Assembly (NCBI GenBank): GCA_018894105.1
Contig: CM032126.1
Coordinates: forward strand, 26,510,391 to 26,574,390
Direction of reading: 5' to 3'
Origin: Jacaranda mimosifolia
Taxonomy: Eukaryota > Streptophyta > Magnoliopsida > Lamiales > Bignoniaceae
Length of the DNA: 64,000 nucleotides
Part shown: positions 22,141-35,701 of the stretch, piece by piece
Position numbering within the stretch: position 1 is the first letter of the stretch
How the letters are laid out: each line of letters starts with the position of its first letter
Program-made: the position numbers and the translations under genes
The notes under the pieces: model-generated
Database searches by the model: none
What the model was told of the DNA's origin: nothing
What the model saw: only the letters and a program-made list of their open reading frames with translations

Positions 22141-24379
22141 TTGAACTAATCCCTTTTTAAGAATTGAGCTTTAGCAATGGTAACAATTTCTTTGCTTACC
22201 AATTTTATGTAATATTGATTTATATTCCCGGCTAAATTTCCCTGATTCAAAAGTTGGCTGAATATAAATTGTAACCAATTGTTTTTTGTTATTGAATTTG
22301 GATGGCAATGTAATTTTGTTTCCCTCCAACTTTGTATTCTATCCAAAATTTGGCCCATAAAAAATGTTAACAATTGTTTTTACTATTAATTTGACATAAT
22401 AAATTAACTTGATTTCTTCCAAAAAAGTTGATTCCCTCTAATAATGAATTCTCTTCATTTTTTTGATTCCTCTAAATTTTAGCTCCATTTTTTTATATAA
22501 ATAATTTATAGCAAACTTAATTTCTTTTATCTTAGATTATATGATGAATTGACATATAATTTTTAAAATTATTAAATGACTTTCTATTATAGTTAAAGTA
22601 GTTAAATAACATATAATTTGGACTTATAAATTTTGGTGCTTAAGAATTTAATTTTTTATTATAATTTATGACAATATTCTTTTAGAAAAATTCTAAAAAC
22701 TCCTTAAAATAAATAGTTAAAGGTTACATACCAGAATAGCAAAAGAAAAGAAAGAAATATGGTTTACCGTAGTACTTAATGAATAGAAAACGGTCCTTGA
22801 AGTTAGGCCTATTAATGTTACATTTTGTTTTTTAATCGTTGTATTAGCCAGTTAAAGATCTTTATAACTTATAAATATCTATATGTTAATTGTGTGTATG
22901 TTTTACCATATAAATTGCTAAAATGAAGATAATTTTCATGGTCTAATATAGTGTAAAGAAAGTATTAACTTAGAGTATATTATTAAATATAATGATTATT
23001 AACTTTCATGGACTTGAACAAGTCGTTCTTAAGAATTAGTTTGTCTACATATTATATTTCCTTCAAAAAGTAAGTTTCCCTCCAAAAATGAATTCACCTA
23101 TTATTTTTTTATTCCCTCCAAATTTTAGCTCCTCCCTCCATTTTGTGTATAAATAGTAGATACAAAAATTGTTTGTTTTATCTTGTGTTATAAGATGAAT
23201 TATGGCGTATTATTATGGGGGATAAAAATTTAATTCTATTCTTTGTTAGTATTCATTAGGACATTGTTTTTGAACAAAAAGATTTTAGAAAAATTATTTA
23301 TGAATTCTAAAAAGTTTAGTCTTTATGTGTAATTAATTTTATTTTTAAAATTAAAATATTTTGTACTAATAATATATTGATGTGGACAATTTGAACATGC
23401 ATTTATTGAAAATTTTCTACACTTAATTAATGCAAATTGTTTAGAAATTGATCAACTTGCATAACTTTAATATAGTTGAAAATTTTGAAATTATTTTGAA
23501 ATACTCTTGACATTGTAATATAAACTTAGTAATATAGTTATAAGTTCAATAAAATTATTTTTTATCCCCATATATTTAGTTAAATTTTTGAAGAACTATT
23601 AGCATCCTTAACAAATTTGTAGATGTCGGTTGAAAATTTATATTAAAATTATAAAATATCCTTCAAAAGTTGTTTTGATTATTTTTTTAGACAAAAATAT
23701 CCCTAGACTTATTTGTAACTTTAACATGGGGATTTAACTTTAATATTATTTATATTACTCAGAATAAATTTAAATAATTTTATTAATAATTTTTTAAATA
23801 TTAAATAATCTTTTAATTGAAGTTTAATTTAAAAAATAAAAATTTAAAATCATCAACAAATCTAAAGTAATTTAATCAAATTCAATTAAACATATTTATT
23901 AATTATAAAATAAGAATAAAAATCAAATCCATATCTTAATTAATATGATTTTGTTTTTAAATTACATCTCAACAATATTAAAAAATAATCATATCTAAAA
24001 TAATTTAATTAGATTAAGTTGAATATATTTATTAAATATAAAAAAATATTTATTAACTAAAATAAATAATTTAAAAATAAAAATAAGATCTAAAAACATC
24101 ATACTAACAATAGTAATTTTAAAATGTCAATTTTATTCTACCAATCCAATAAAAAAGTTATTGATATGATATCTTATTCCCTCCTAAAATACAAATAAAT
24201 AAATAATTTTCTCTGAATTTATTTTCCACTTACCACTCAAAGTATAAACAAACAACCATTGCATTCCCTAACCTCATTTTCCAAAAACCATTTTGCTAAA
24301 ATATTTTGACAAAAGGCTCCAATTCATAAACAAACAAGCCCTAATTTAAACTAATTCCACTAAATTTATTGATTAATAA
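22141..24379. other. AT-rich CACTA interior with a duplicated promoter-like module
   Basis: No gene. A module of about 190 bp occurs twice in the same orientation, at about 22400-22565 and 23050-23225. Both have CCCTC(C/T)AA-rich sequence, AAATTTTAGCTCC, a TATAAATA box (near 22496 and 23157), then TTTTATCTT and a GATGAATT block. These could be duplicated promoters of the element's lost transposase gene. From 23330 to 24379 nothing is seen beyond AT-rich sequence. Confidence 0.45.
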
Positions 24380-24387
24380 AAATAAAT

Positions 24388-24458
24388 AAGTCATGATGTG
24401 TGAGATCAAGAGTTTGAGCCCTATGAGACCTTGATGTATGTATATATAAATAAAAAAT
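24388..24458 (+). mobile_element. SINE fragment (3' half)
   Basis: A box B-like AGAGTTTGAGCCCT (24410-24423) is followed by GATGTATGTATATATAAATAAAAAA, the same arrangement as in the SINE at 19268. Box A is not convincing, so it is 5'-truncated or mutated. Confidence 0.5.
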
Positions 24459-25478
24459 TAAATTTATTTATTAATCAAAATGAATCATTTAAATAAAAAT
24501 AAAATCTAAAATTTTATCCTAACAGTATAATTTTAATAATTTTAAATAAATAAATATTTTAAACTATTTTGAACAAAACCCCCTTGCCCCCAACTCCTAG
24601 GCCAGGCCATGGCCAACTACTGGCTATTTTTCTATAGCCAATCACCAGCCATGGGCAAGCGGCCACTGGCCTTGGCCGGTGGTGTGGGGTTGGGAGAAGG
24701 GGGTGGATTATATATATATTTATATGATATTTATTTTATATATATATTGATATTATATATATTTATACGATATTTATATTGATATATAAAAATTTTAATT
24801 TTTTATGAGGATTTTTGTGTTATATATTTTAAAACTTTTTTAATATTCTTTAAAAAATTTTTAATGAAGGTTGACGAGGCATTTCAAATTTTGTGGAATT
24901 TTTATAAATAAATCAAATTTTTGGGGCTGTTGGATAATTATTTTTTTTAATTTAATGATTTTGCCAAAACACTAACGGAAGTTGAGGTACTGTCCCAAAT
25001 GTGTTAAAAAATTTAGAGTTTTGGTCATTAAATGTCAACCTAAGTACCAAAAGTGCAAACCCTCCTATACCATGGGACCAAAAAATGCAATTTTCACTAT
25101 ATAACCAAACACTACATTAGCAAAAAAAAGAAAAGTAAATGTTCCATTGAAATGTAACAATTTTATTGGGCTAGTTGCAATTTAACCCCCTGTGATTTGT
25201 GAAATAGGCATCAAACGCTCATGTGAAAAAAATATATATATACAAACTAACTTCCTTATATTTTATAAAACCACGCGCACCGCCTCCCCCTCCACATTTG
25301 TTGCCCATTTAACATAATTTTAATATAAAAAGACCAATTTACTCTTAATCATTTCACATATTTACAATTCAATTTAAATAACTTTTTATTATCATATTTT
25401 CTTTTATTTTTTTTCATTCTTTTCTTTTCTTTTTATTCTCATTTCTCTCTTTTTCCATTATTTCATATATTCTCATTT

Positions 25479-25526
<48 letters not shown>

Positions 25527-25781
25527 AATTTATCTATAAAATTTTAAATAACTTTTATTTTTATCTATTTTTTTCTAATTATTCATACATGTACACTTAT
25601 TTTTTCTATTTATACTTATTCACAGATATCTAATATACATATATATAAACTTATCAATAAAATTTAAATTACTTTTATTTTTATCTATTTTTTCTATTTA
25701 TTCATTCTGGATTAAATAATTTTTAATATTTATAAAAATATATATAATATAATTTTTTATTCATACTTATATACATATATA
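24459..25781. other. Non-coding region with a GC-rich island and microsatellite
   Basis: 24590-24715 is GC-rich with repeated GGCCATGG/TGGCC motifs and next to (AT)n. Its inverse resembles 57240-57380 inside another element, so both may carry the same transposon-borne segment. 25482-25525 is (CA)n then (TA)n. Nothing coding is seen. Confidence 0.45.
25482..25525 (+). repeat. (AC)n(TA)n microsatellite
   Basis: About 16 AC units run straight into about six TA units. Confidence 0.97.
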
Positions 25782-26010
25782 CACTACAAGAAAATAGGTT
25801 AATCGCGGCATATATTTTGCGACAGTTTATCTCAACAGCTGCAAAATATTACTTTGATGGTGGTTAAGCGGCGATTTATCCAAACCGCTGCTGAATTAGC
25901 CATTTAGTGGTGGTTTCGAAAAATCGCCGCGAAATTTATAATAAATGGTGGATGTTAGTGTAACTGCCACTGAATGAATAACTTCAAAAAACCGCCGCAA
26001 TTAATAATAT
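25782..26010 (+). mobile_element. CACTA terminus of a second family
   Basis: The tip CACTACAAGAAAATAGG is followed by repeated short motifs (AATCGCGGC, GCGGCGATTT, AACCGCCGC, AAATCGCCGC) in both orientations, a classic CACTA subterminal pattern distinct from the GTAACAAA family. No right tip (CTTGTAGTG) was found before the window's next elements, so it is truncated or its partner is diverged. 26011-26616 is AT-rich and empty. Confidence 0.65.
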
Positions 26011-26616
26011 TCTTTCTTTTGCTTATTAGATTGCCCTTTATTTTTTATTTTAAAGGGTTTTGTCCACAACTTTTTATTATATATATATATGTATATGTAA
26101 TGCCAATTATTTTTGATAAATATTTTGTTTATACATTTCTAAAATAAAGTGTTTAATATTATAAGTTCTACAAAATGTAAAGAGGTATTCACTTATTTTT
26201 AAAATTTGAGCATACTCTTGTAATAATTTAGGTTGTATGAGTTTTAAGTTTTTTATTTTATTCATACATTGCAAGGCTTATTTTAAAAGATAAAATTTGA
26301 TATTTTTATAAGCTTAAAAAATTCTTATAATATCTTTTTATTAAAAACTTAGCCAAACACCCACTTAGTCTAGATTTCTACTTGTCTGTTAATATTATAT
26401 ATTTTGGTTAATGAAATGAATTATTATAGTATTTTCTTTACCCAAAACTCACAATGCAAAAATAATACTCCTTTACCTAACAATTTATATATACATATAT
26501 GTAATAAAATTTCTTTGCTTCATGCAGCTATGTTATATAATTATCCCACACCTTTTGTTTATTTCTTTTAGTTCACTATTTGAAACTCTTATTTTATTTA
26601 TTCAAATGACAATTAT

Positions 26617-29596
26617 TGTACCACCCCTAAAATTCGGTATTTTGAATAATAAGGATTTAGAAATCAAGATATTGGTTGATCGAATTTTAGGGCCCAAAAA
26701 ATAAATAAAATGGACTTGATTGTAAGAATTTTGAAAGTTTTGGGGTTAAATTGCAAATATTCAAGACTTGATTGGAATAAATTGTCAAAGTTTCGGGGTT
26801 ACATGGTATTTATTCTTGGTCAAAGGGGCCAATGTTAGGCACTCACATAATTTAAGGGCTGAATTGAGGTGCAATTTTTTGGAGGACCTAATTGTAAGTT
26901 GGGCAAAGTTTTAGGGGGCCAGTTTAGAATTTCAGAAACTTTCCTTTAAATAATGGATTTTGCAATTTCCCCCTTATTTCCATCACTTTCTTCACTGTGG
27001 TCTCTCTAACTATCTCACCGGCAATTCCTCAACGGCCACCGACGAGACCCCAAACCAACCATATCAATCTTTTCCTCTCATCACGGCGAGCAAGCTGGTA
27101 CCACATGCATACACCATCACTGGTGGACGATGGAAAAGTGGAGGATCGAAAGTTGGCGGAGGTGGTGGATTGCTTCGTTTCGGCGACTTTTCTCGATGGG
27201 GCAAGGGCAATTCTTGACGGGTTCAGCTCGATGAACGCATTAGTGCCTTCAGTTTTTGATTTGGACTACCGGTGGAGGAAAATTAGACATGGTGGCGCAC
27301 AATGCAAGTGGTGTTGTAGCGGCTTCAGAGCTGTAATTGACCCTCAATTTGGCAGTGAAAAGGAAAATTGATTGGGGAATTGTGATCATTGAGCTGAAAC
27401 GCAGCTAGTAGTTGAGAAGGCAAGTTTTTCCGGAAATGGCAGACAATGGTGCTCCGACAACTTTTGGACAGAAGATTCAGCTCGTCTTGGCGATCATAAC
27501 AGTGGTCTTGGTTCGTGATTTTGAGGTTTGATGAAGAAAATTCTTTGGTAAAGATCGGTATTGAGTTTAGGGTTCTTGTACCATTTTAAATTCATATGAA
27601 TTTTGTATCTTGGAAGAAAAGCTAAGAAATGTGTACCAAGTGGTGATCTTTATATACATGCATGGACCTTGTATGAATTAGTAGACCTAGATCTGTATTA
27701 ATATATGTTAATCTACGATTTATTGAGATTAGTTGAGTGAGAAACCCTAATTTTATGAATTTGAGACCTAAGTGGAAATAATAGGGATAATTAAGATATC
27801 TGGACCGTTTATTTTGATTTGGGATACCGATATAAGGTTAAATATATAGCTAACAACTAGTTTATGTTTCATTATTAGAATTGACATGAAAACCAAGATT
27901 ATTTTGGTAATAACGACTTTATTAACCATTTTAGGTCGATAATACCGTTTAAGCCCTAAAACTATTATATTAATCGGTTATTTAGTAATTTTGGACTATT
28001 AATGGTTTAATTGTAATTATTAGGATTGAATGTGAAGTTTGATTGTGAAAATATTATTTTGGTTAGGTGACAAAGAAGTGGGACCTGTAGACCAGTAGGC
28101 GGCAATTGTAGTTTTTTGAGACTACGGAGGTGAGGATTTTCCAATTTGGCTTCGATTATGCTACTTGTACTTGTGGAAAAACCCCTGTGAGGGTTAAATT
28201 TGCTTGAAATAGTACTTGCTCATGTTTATTGAGATTTGTACTTGATAGTGTACTTACTCGTGATCTATTATTTGATTTGTATATCCCCATGAGGGTTAGT
28301 TCTTGGTTTCACTCTGTTGAGTTTGTTCTTGTTTATTCTGGCACCTAGAACTTTTTTCTGTCTTGTCTTGTACTTGTCTCGATTGGTACTTGTTATTGTC
28401 TTATACTTATTTTCATCTTGAATTGTTATCAGATGCCTTGCCGGCATACTTGCTTATTTGTATCCTATTATTTGGCCATGTTGGCTTGACTGTACTTGTT
28501 AGTCATTCATATATTGCCTCATCGGCAAATCCAATTGCTTGATTGATACTTGTTGTACTTGTGTGGAGATAGCACTTGGGCCGAGTGCCAATCGTATGTG
28601 AAATCTTACGACACGCCCTACAGTCCACTTAGGTGTCCACAATACGCTAAGTAGTTCGCTTAGGTATTTGCAGTACACTGAGCAGTCCACTTAGGTATCC
28701 GCAATGCGCCATGTAGTTTGTATTGGTAATGCGCCACACAGTCCCTATGGGCAACCAAATTGATTGATATAAGGAGAATTCGATATACATGTTTTGTTCT
28801 AACCTGTTGGACTACATATGATTTGGGCTTGTTTTGTTTTGACTATACCCATTGTTTACATCCTGCTCTTGGAGCAATAAGGATGGTGTAGCTTCTTAGT
28901 TTAAGTTAAGTTGTTGTCCAGGCCGATCGAGCCGTCTGTATTTTCTTCTGAACTGTGATCGATTGAGACGCTCTATACTTCCCAAGCAGAATTGATTGAG
29001 ACGATACCGAGCCTTTCAAGCCAACAGTTACAACCCCAAGCTATTACCCACTTGAACTCTTGAATCCGTTAATTCTTGTTTATTGACTTGTAATTAACTG
29101 TTTCTTGATACGTTCTTGTACTGTATGTTATTTGATGATCTGTTTGGGTTGATTTTTCCTCGACAGATCCCTATTATTGTTCTTATGTTTATCCCTTACT
29201 AAGTCTTTAGACTTACCCCTTTGTATTCCTTTGAATTTCTCAGATAGGTTTAAGTGAAGGATATGGACTCTTGAATTGGGATGGAGAAATACTTTTGTAA
29301 TAGAACAAGTGCTTGTGTATGTTGTTGAGCTCTCTTGAATGTTAACTTTGGTTTTGAGACGATGTGATATGTTACGACTGATGTGGAAAACTTCAGGTCT
29401 GTACATGTTATGTTAGATATAACTTGAATTCTGAAATGTACCTAAGTGAATGTGATGTTTAAATTGAAAATTTTCTGCTGCTTTTGAAAGGTTTAAGTTT
29501 GAAATGTTTTGAGCCTATTGCTTGTCTATGAAGTAAGATTTAAGCTTGAATTGAGTTGCGCCTTAGCTAAGGGCGACCCTGAATGGGGGAATTGCA
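26617..29596 (+). repeat. 5' LTR (2980 bp) of the 26617 element
   Basis: It starts TGTACCACCCCTAAAATTCGG (TGTAACACCC in the partner) and ends GAATTGCA. Frames of 85 and 124 codons at 26960-27371 are not conserved in length or frame in the partner LTR and are not taken as genes. At 28621-28742 a 31-34 bp unit with core CACTTAGGTATCCGCAATACGC is repeated about four times. Confidence 0.92.
28621..28742 (+). repeat. Short tandem repeats within the LTR
   Basis: Three to four units of about 31-34 bp built on (C/G)CTTAGGTATCCxCAxTACGCTAAGTAG. The same cluster is present at 34431-34556 in the 3' LTR, so it predates the insertion. Confidence 0.75.
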
Positions 29597-29600
29597 GACG

Positions 29601-29612
29601 GTATCAGAGCCT
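29601..29612 (+). other. Primer-binding site (initiator tRNA-Met type)
   Basis: GGTATCAGAGCC lies a few bases after the 5' LTR end. The first T of the canonical TGGTATCAGAGCC is C here. Confidence 0.8.
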
Positions 29613-30055
29613 ACGTTTTGATGACCTAGGTTAACTTGCAAAGGATTGTTGTGATTGGAATTGATGGATATCCTAAAATCTAAGATATTGATGACTTAGG
29701 CATTGAATGTCATTTGAGTATTATTGGATTTTATGACTGAACTTTGTTTAGATTAGTGTGAAAATGAATTTTAGGCATTTCTGTGCATTGGGAAGCTCTT
29801 GTGTCATTCAAGGATTTAAGATAATCTGAGTAGTTGATATTAGTAATATGAGTTTACGTACTGCAGGATGACCATGGGATCTTATCGTTTACTATAGGAT
29901 GATTAGACTTGTGTATCTAGGAGTTCGATTTCATTTCATCTAATCCTTCACCCTCTTTTGTTTTGGAAGCTTGAAAGAGTTAGTAAAATTGATGGACTTA
30001 CTAGTAATAACTAGATATTAACCAATTAACCTTTCTATATAATTGTTACAGGTTA

Positions 30056-31090
30056 ATGCGGTCTTTTATTAAGAGGTTTCCAACCCAACAAATGATGTCA
30101 CCAAAACTAACCATAATGCATTCCCCTAGTCAAGAAAATCTGGAAGAGAAGAGCTCAGAGCCAAGATATCCAATGGATGTTGAAGAAAAGACATGAGAAC
30201 CACAATTGCACTTGATAGCAAGAGAAGAGATTATAGAACATATGAATATAACGTGTTAGCAACAAAGTCTGATGGATAACCTCGAGAGAAGTGAAGAGCC
30301 TCCAAAGTTTGGAACTTTAGCGCATCTTCATGAGTTTCATCCCCCAACATTTATAGGTGAATCAGATCACCAAAAGGCCGAAGCTTGGATTAGAAAGATC
30401 GAAAATATCTTTCAAATGTTAGGTTACCCAGATAACCTCAAACTTGTATTTTCCATCTATCTGTTGGTAGAAGCTGCATGACAATGGTGGATCTTGGTAA
30501 GTCAACGATGGGAGCATAAAAAGATACCTCGTACCTAGGACAACTTTGTATGGGAATTTATGGCTAGATTCATACCACGAGAAGTAAGAGACGCTCGGGA
30601 ACAAGAATTTGAGAGTCTTACCTAAGGAGATATGACAATGTGGCAATATGAAGCAAGATTCAATAGGTTGATTCAGTATGCACTATAGATATCAAGAAAA
30701 GAAGAATATAAAATGGAGAGATTTGTTACAGGGTTGAGATTGGAGATACGACAAACCCTTGCACCTTACAAACAGTCCAATTTTGAGGAAGCCTTAGCAA
30801 GAGCTTTATAGGTGGAACAAGAACTTCTTGAAGTATCTATCTATAAGAAAAAGGACAAGCGGGGAAAAGTTTCTAAACTAGAAATCGCTACGAGTAAAAA
30901 AAGTGAGTTGGATAGGAAATGACTGAAGGTCCAATCAGGGACACCAAGAAAGAAATGTGGATTCTGTGGATCACATAGCCATGAGGAGTTAGGATGTTGG
31001 AGAAAATAGAGCCGATGTGTAGGTTGTGGCAGCGACCAACACTTCTTGAAGAATTACCCTAATAGGAGAAGCCTAACCCCTATAAAGGAA
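30056..31090 (+). pseudogene. gag pseudogene of the 26617 element
   Basis: A gag-like frame starts at ATG 30056. The retrotransposon gag core is recognisable around 30325-30480 (PPTFIGESDHQKAEAWIRKI) and continues through 30840 with several in-frame stops (for example 30257, 30478, 30535, 30622). Two zinc knuckles follow: CGFCGSHSHEELGC (30957-30998) is complete as CX2CX4HX4C, whereas the second, at 31015 onward, has Tyr where the last Cys is expected. It would have packaged element RNA; it is now untranslatable as a whole. Confidence 0.85.
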
Positions 31091-32456
31091 AATAGGTGGC
31101 TAGAGGCTCCACTTAAGTTCTTGAATGTCGAAGAAATGTACGGCACTGCATATTTTGGCTTTATATTCCCGATGGAGTTTAAGGAGCAACATGCATATAG
31201 GTTATGTCTATACCTAGTATGTTAAGTTTTGTAAGTCTGTATCCAGTTGCTTGGGAATGTATGAAAGGTTATGAAATTTAGCATGTTAAGTTTGAATTTG
31301 ATTACTCCTTTATGTAAATACTATGTAAGTGTGAACTTGTGATGATGATTAGTTGCTTGTTGCTGTGATGGTTTTATGATCTTTTAGATAAAGCATGCAC
31401 TGCATTAGAACTAAAATAGAGAATATTTTAAGTGGTAAGATAATATATGCCTGAGGCAATAAAGAACAAGAACGTTATGTGTATGAGTGTTATCGAAGTT
31501 CATCTAGTCAAAGATAAGAATCTTTTCAAAGCTGAAGTTAGATAGGGGTACTACCAGCTGAAGTTAGATAGGGGACTACGTAAAATACTTACGCACGGTA
31601 CACGAAACCATGAGAGAGCATCAATTGTATACAAAGTTTAGTAAGTGTGGACTTTGGATAAAGAATGTGGCTTTTCATGGATATATCATATCCCAAGATG
31701 GGGTAGAGGTTGATTCCCCTAAGATAGAGGTGATAGTCAACTGGAAGAGACTGGAAAACGTGATAGAAGTTGTAGTTTTCTGTGTCTTGTTGGCTATTAA
31801 TGAAGAATCATGCAGCACTTTTCTAAAATAGCTGACACATTGACTAAAGTAATTTAGAAAAGTCAACCATTTGACTGGAATGAGGATCTGAACATGAGAC
31901 AGTGCTGATGGATGGAAATCCTAGTAGACTACGATTCTTCCATCACCTATCACCTAAAAAGGCAAAAATAATGGCCAATGCCTTGAGTTGTAGGCTAGAA
32001 TGACTCACTTATTAGAAGCAGAAGTATTAGAAAACCTAAGAACGGGTGCTGTGTTGAAAATTAATACAACAAGTAGGATTGCAGAGATAAGTGCAGTCCG
32101 AATTACAGGATAAAATGCGACAAACGCCAAGTTAATGATATTTAGATAATGAAACAGAAGAAAAAGTTGGAAGTTCTGGAGAGGTTGAGTTCAATACCGA
32201 TATTCAAGGTATTCTTCTGTTCCGTAAGAAGATATGTGTGCCGAAAGAAATAGAAGAAAGTTCGCTAGTGAGGTGCACAAGTCAAGTGATATGATGCATT
32301 CAAGAGGCATGAAAATACATCAGGACTTGAAGAAAAAATCCTAGCAAAATTTAATGAAAAAAGAATGTAGATCGATCGACCGAATCTACTTGTTTCTGCC
32401 AGTCGGAATAGTACTTAGATGAGAATCTGGACCAGATTCTCTTAAGGGGAGGAGTC
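31091..32456 (+). pseudogene. pol remnants of the 26617 element
   Basis: Protease and the catalytic half of RT are missing. What remains is the C-terminal RT connection (31600-31830, including REHQLYTKFSKCGLW and YIISQDGVEVDSPKIEVIVN), a scrap of the RNase H end near 31915-32000 (YHLKKAKIMANALS), and a piece resembling the integrase N-terminus near 32200-32300 with stops. 31140-31590 does not resemble pol and includes a short duplication, GCTGAAGTTAGATAGGGG, at 31532 and 31558. The integrase core and C-terminus are absent. Confidence 0.75.
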
Positions 32457-35424
32457 TGTAACACCCTCAAAATTTGGTATTTTGAACAATAAGGATTTAG
32501 AAATTAAGATATTGGTTGATTGGATTTTAGGGCTTGAAAAATAAATAAAATATATTTGATTGCAAGAATTTTGAAAGTTTTGGGGTTAAATTGCAAATAG
32601 TGAAGACTTAATTGGAATACATTTTCAAAGTTTTGGGGTTGCATGGTATTTATTCTTAGCCAAATGGGCCAATGTTAGGCACTCACATAATTTAGGGGCT
32701 GAATCGAGGTGTTGCAATTTTTTGGAGGACCTAATTGTAAGTTGGGTAGAGTTTTAGGGAGCTAATTTAGAATTTCAAAAACTTTCCTTTAAATAATGGA
32801 TTTTGCAATTCCCTCCCCATTTCCATCACATTATTCACTACGGTCTCTTTCCCTATCACACCGGCGAGACCTCAAACCAACCATATCTTCCTCTCCTCAC
32901 GACGAGTACGCCGGTACCACATGCACACACTAACATCGGCAGACGGCGGAGAAGTGGAGGATTGAAAGTTGACCACAGCGGAGGTGGCGGACTTTTTGCG
33001 GCAAGGCAAGGATATTTCTAGACAGGTTCAGCTCGGTAAACGCATTGGTGCCTTCAATTTTTAATTTGGACTGCCAGCAGAGGAAAACTAGACACACTGG
33101 CGCATAGCGGCAAGTGGTGTTGCAGCGGCTTCAGAGCTGCAATTGACCCTCAATTCAGCAATGAAAAGGAAAATTGATTCGGGAATTGTGATTGTCAAGC
33201 TGAAACGCAGTTGGCAGTGGAGGATGTGAGTTTTTTTGACGACAGCGAACGGCGGTGCTTCGTCGATTTTTGGATGGAATATTCAGCTTGTTGTGGCAAT
33301 CATAATGGTGGTCTTGGTTTATGCTTTGAGGTTCGATTAATCAAATTCTTAGGTAAAGATCGGTATTGAGTTTAGGGTTCTTGTACCATTTTAAATTTGT
33401 ATAAATTTTGTATCTCGGAAGAAAAGCTAAGAAATGTGTACCAAGTGGTGATCTTTATATACATGCATGGACCTTATATGAATTAGTGGACTTGGATTTG
33501 TATTAATATATGTTAATTTGGGATTTATTGAGATTAGTTAAGTAAGAAACCCTAATTTTACGAATTTGAGACCTAAGTGGAAATTATCGGGATAATTAAG
33601 ATATTTGGACTGTTTATTTTGATTTGGGATATCAATATAAGGTTAAATATATAGTTGAGGACTAGTTATGTTTCATTATTAGAATTGATATGAAAATCGA
33701 GATAATTTTGGTAATAACGGCTTTATTAGCCGTTTTAGGCCGGTAGTACCGTTTAAGCCCTGAAACTATTATATTAATTGGTTATTTAGTAATTTTAGAC
33801 TATTAATGGTTTAATCGTAATTACTAGGATTGAATGTGAAGTTTGATTGTGAAAATATTATTTGGTTAGGTGACAAAAAAGTGGGACTCACGGACTAGTA
33901 GGCGGCACTTTTAGTTTTCTGAGACTACGGAGGTGAGGGTCTACCACTTTGGCCTCAATTATGCTATCTGTACTTGTGGAAAAACCACTGTGATGGTTAA
34001 ATTTGCTTGAAATTGTACTTGCTCGTGTTTATTGAGATCTATACTTGATAGTGTACTTGCTCGTGATCTGTTATTTGATTTGTATATCCCCGTGAAGGTT
34101 AGTTCTTGGTTTCACTCTGTTGAGTCCGTTCTTATTTGTTCTGGTGCCTAGAACTTCCTTCTATCTTGTCTCAATTAGTACTTGTTATTTTCTTGTATTG
34201 TTATCAGATACCTTGTCTACATACTTGCTTGTTTGTATCCTATTATTTGGCCATGTTGGCTTGACCAGTCCATGTTATTTGGTCATGTTGGCTTGACTGT
34301 ACTTGTTAGTCATTCATATATTGCCTCGTTGGAAAATCCAATTACTTGATTGATACTTCTTGTACTTGTGTGGAGATAGTACTTGCGCCAAGTGCCAATC
34401 ATATACGGAATGCTGGGATACTTAGGACACACCCTGTAGTCCGCTTAGGTTTCCACGATATGCTAAGTAGTCTGCTTAGGTATCCATGGTACGCTAAGCA
34501 GTCCACTTAGGTATTCGTAATACGCCATAAAGTCCGTTTAAGCAACCAAATTGTACGCCAAGCTATCATGCTATGGAAGTACTTGTTTGATTGGTGAGAA
34601 TCTGATATGTATATTTTGTTTTGACCTGTAGGACTGCATATGATTTGGGCTTGTTTTGTTTTGACTGTACCTATTGTTTGCGTCCTACTCGTGCAGCAAT
34701 AAGGACGGTGTAGCTTCTTGGTTTAAGTCGGGCTATTGTCTGGGCCGATCGAGTCGTCTGCATTTCCTTTCAAATTATGATCAGTTGAGACGCTCTATAC
34801 CTCCTGAGTAGAATCAGTTGAGATGATACTGGACCTTTCGAGCCGATAGTTACAACCCCGAGCTATTACCTACTTAAACTATTGAATCCGTTAATGCTTG
34901 TTTATTGACTTGTAATTGTCTGTTTCTTGATATGTTCCTGTACTATATGTTATTTGACGATCTATTGGGCTGATTTTTCCTCGACAGGTCCCCATTGTTG
35001 TTCTTATGTTTATCCCTCACTAAGTCTTTGGACTTACCCCCCCTGGATTGCTTTGACTTTCTTAGATAGGTTTAAGTGAAGGATGTGGACTCCTGAATTA
35101 GGCTGGAGAAATACTTTTGTAATAGAATAGGTGCTTGTGTATGTTATTGAACTCTCTTGAATGTTAACTTTGGTTTTGAGACGATGTGATGTGTTAGGAC
35201 TGATGTGGAGGACTTTAGGTCTGTACATGTTATGTTAGATATAAGAAGTTGAATTCTGGAATGTACATAAGTGCACATTGTGATGTTTAAATTGAAAATT
35301 TTTTGCTGCTTTTGAGAGGTTTAAGTTTGAAATGTTTTGGGTCTATTGCTTGTTTATGGAATAAGATTTAAGTTTTAATTGAGTGGTGTCTCAACTAAGG
35401 ATGATCCCGAATGAGGGTGTTACA
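32457..35424 (+). repeat. 3' LTR (2968 bp) of the 26617 element
   Basis: It starts TGTAACACCCTC and ends GGGTGTTACA, and is colinear with 26617-29596. It has a local duplication of a GGCCATGTTGGCTTGAC block at about 34250-34305 that the 5' LTR lacks. Confidence 0.93.
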
Positions 35425-35701
35425 ATTATTATTTTATTTTTAAAAATAATAATATTATTCTAAAATATTCTAATAAACTAATTGTCATATCATTGATTTT
35501 CAAAACTTATTTTTAATAGTGTAAAAAAATTCACATCTTTTACTCTTTCGAATAATATTTTTTATAATTTTATTTTATTTACATTAAGAATTAGAGGTGT
35601 AATGATATGGGATGATTTTCTCAAACAGTTCGAGCTCGTCAGTTAAACGAGCCAAGTCAAGCTCAATGAGTATAAGTATCTATGCACATATCTATATTAA
35701 C

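Larger units (their letters stand above)
26617..35424 (+). mobile_element. Ty3/gypsy element with very long LTRs, internally deleted
   Basis: The element is 8808 bp. LTRs of 2980 bp (26617-29596) and 2968 bp (32457-35424) make up two thirds of it. A 5 bp duplication ATTAT is intact at 26612-26616 and 35425-35429. The primer site GGTATCAGAGCC follows the 5' LTR and the purine tract AAGGGGAGGAG precedes the 3' LTR. The first ~180 aligned LTR bases differ at about 20 positions (11%), so it is older than the 9010 element. The interior (2.86 kb) keeps gag and scraps of pol only. LTRs starting TGTAACACCC and their length suggest a Tekay/Del-type chromovirus (inference). Confidence 0.92.

Noticed and set aside
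26960..27371. Overlapping 85- and 124-codon frames in the 5' LTR
   Set aside because: The partner LTR does not keep the same length or frame, so there is no sign of selection on a protein.
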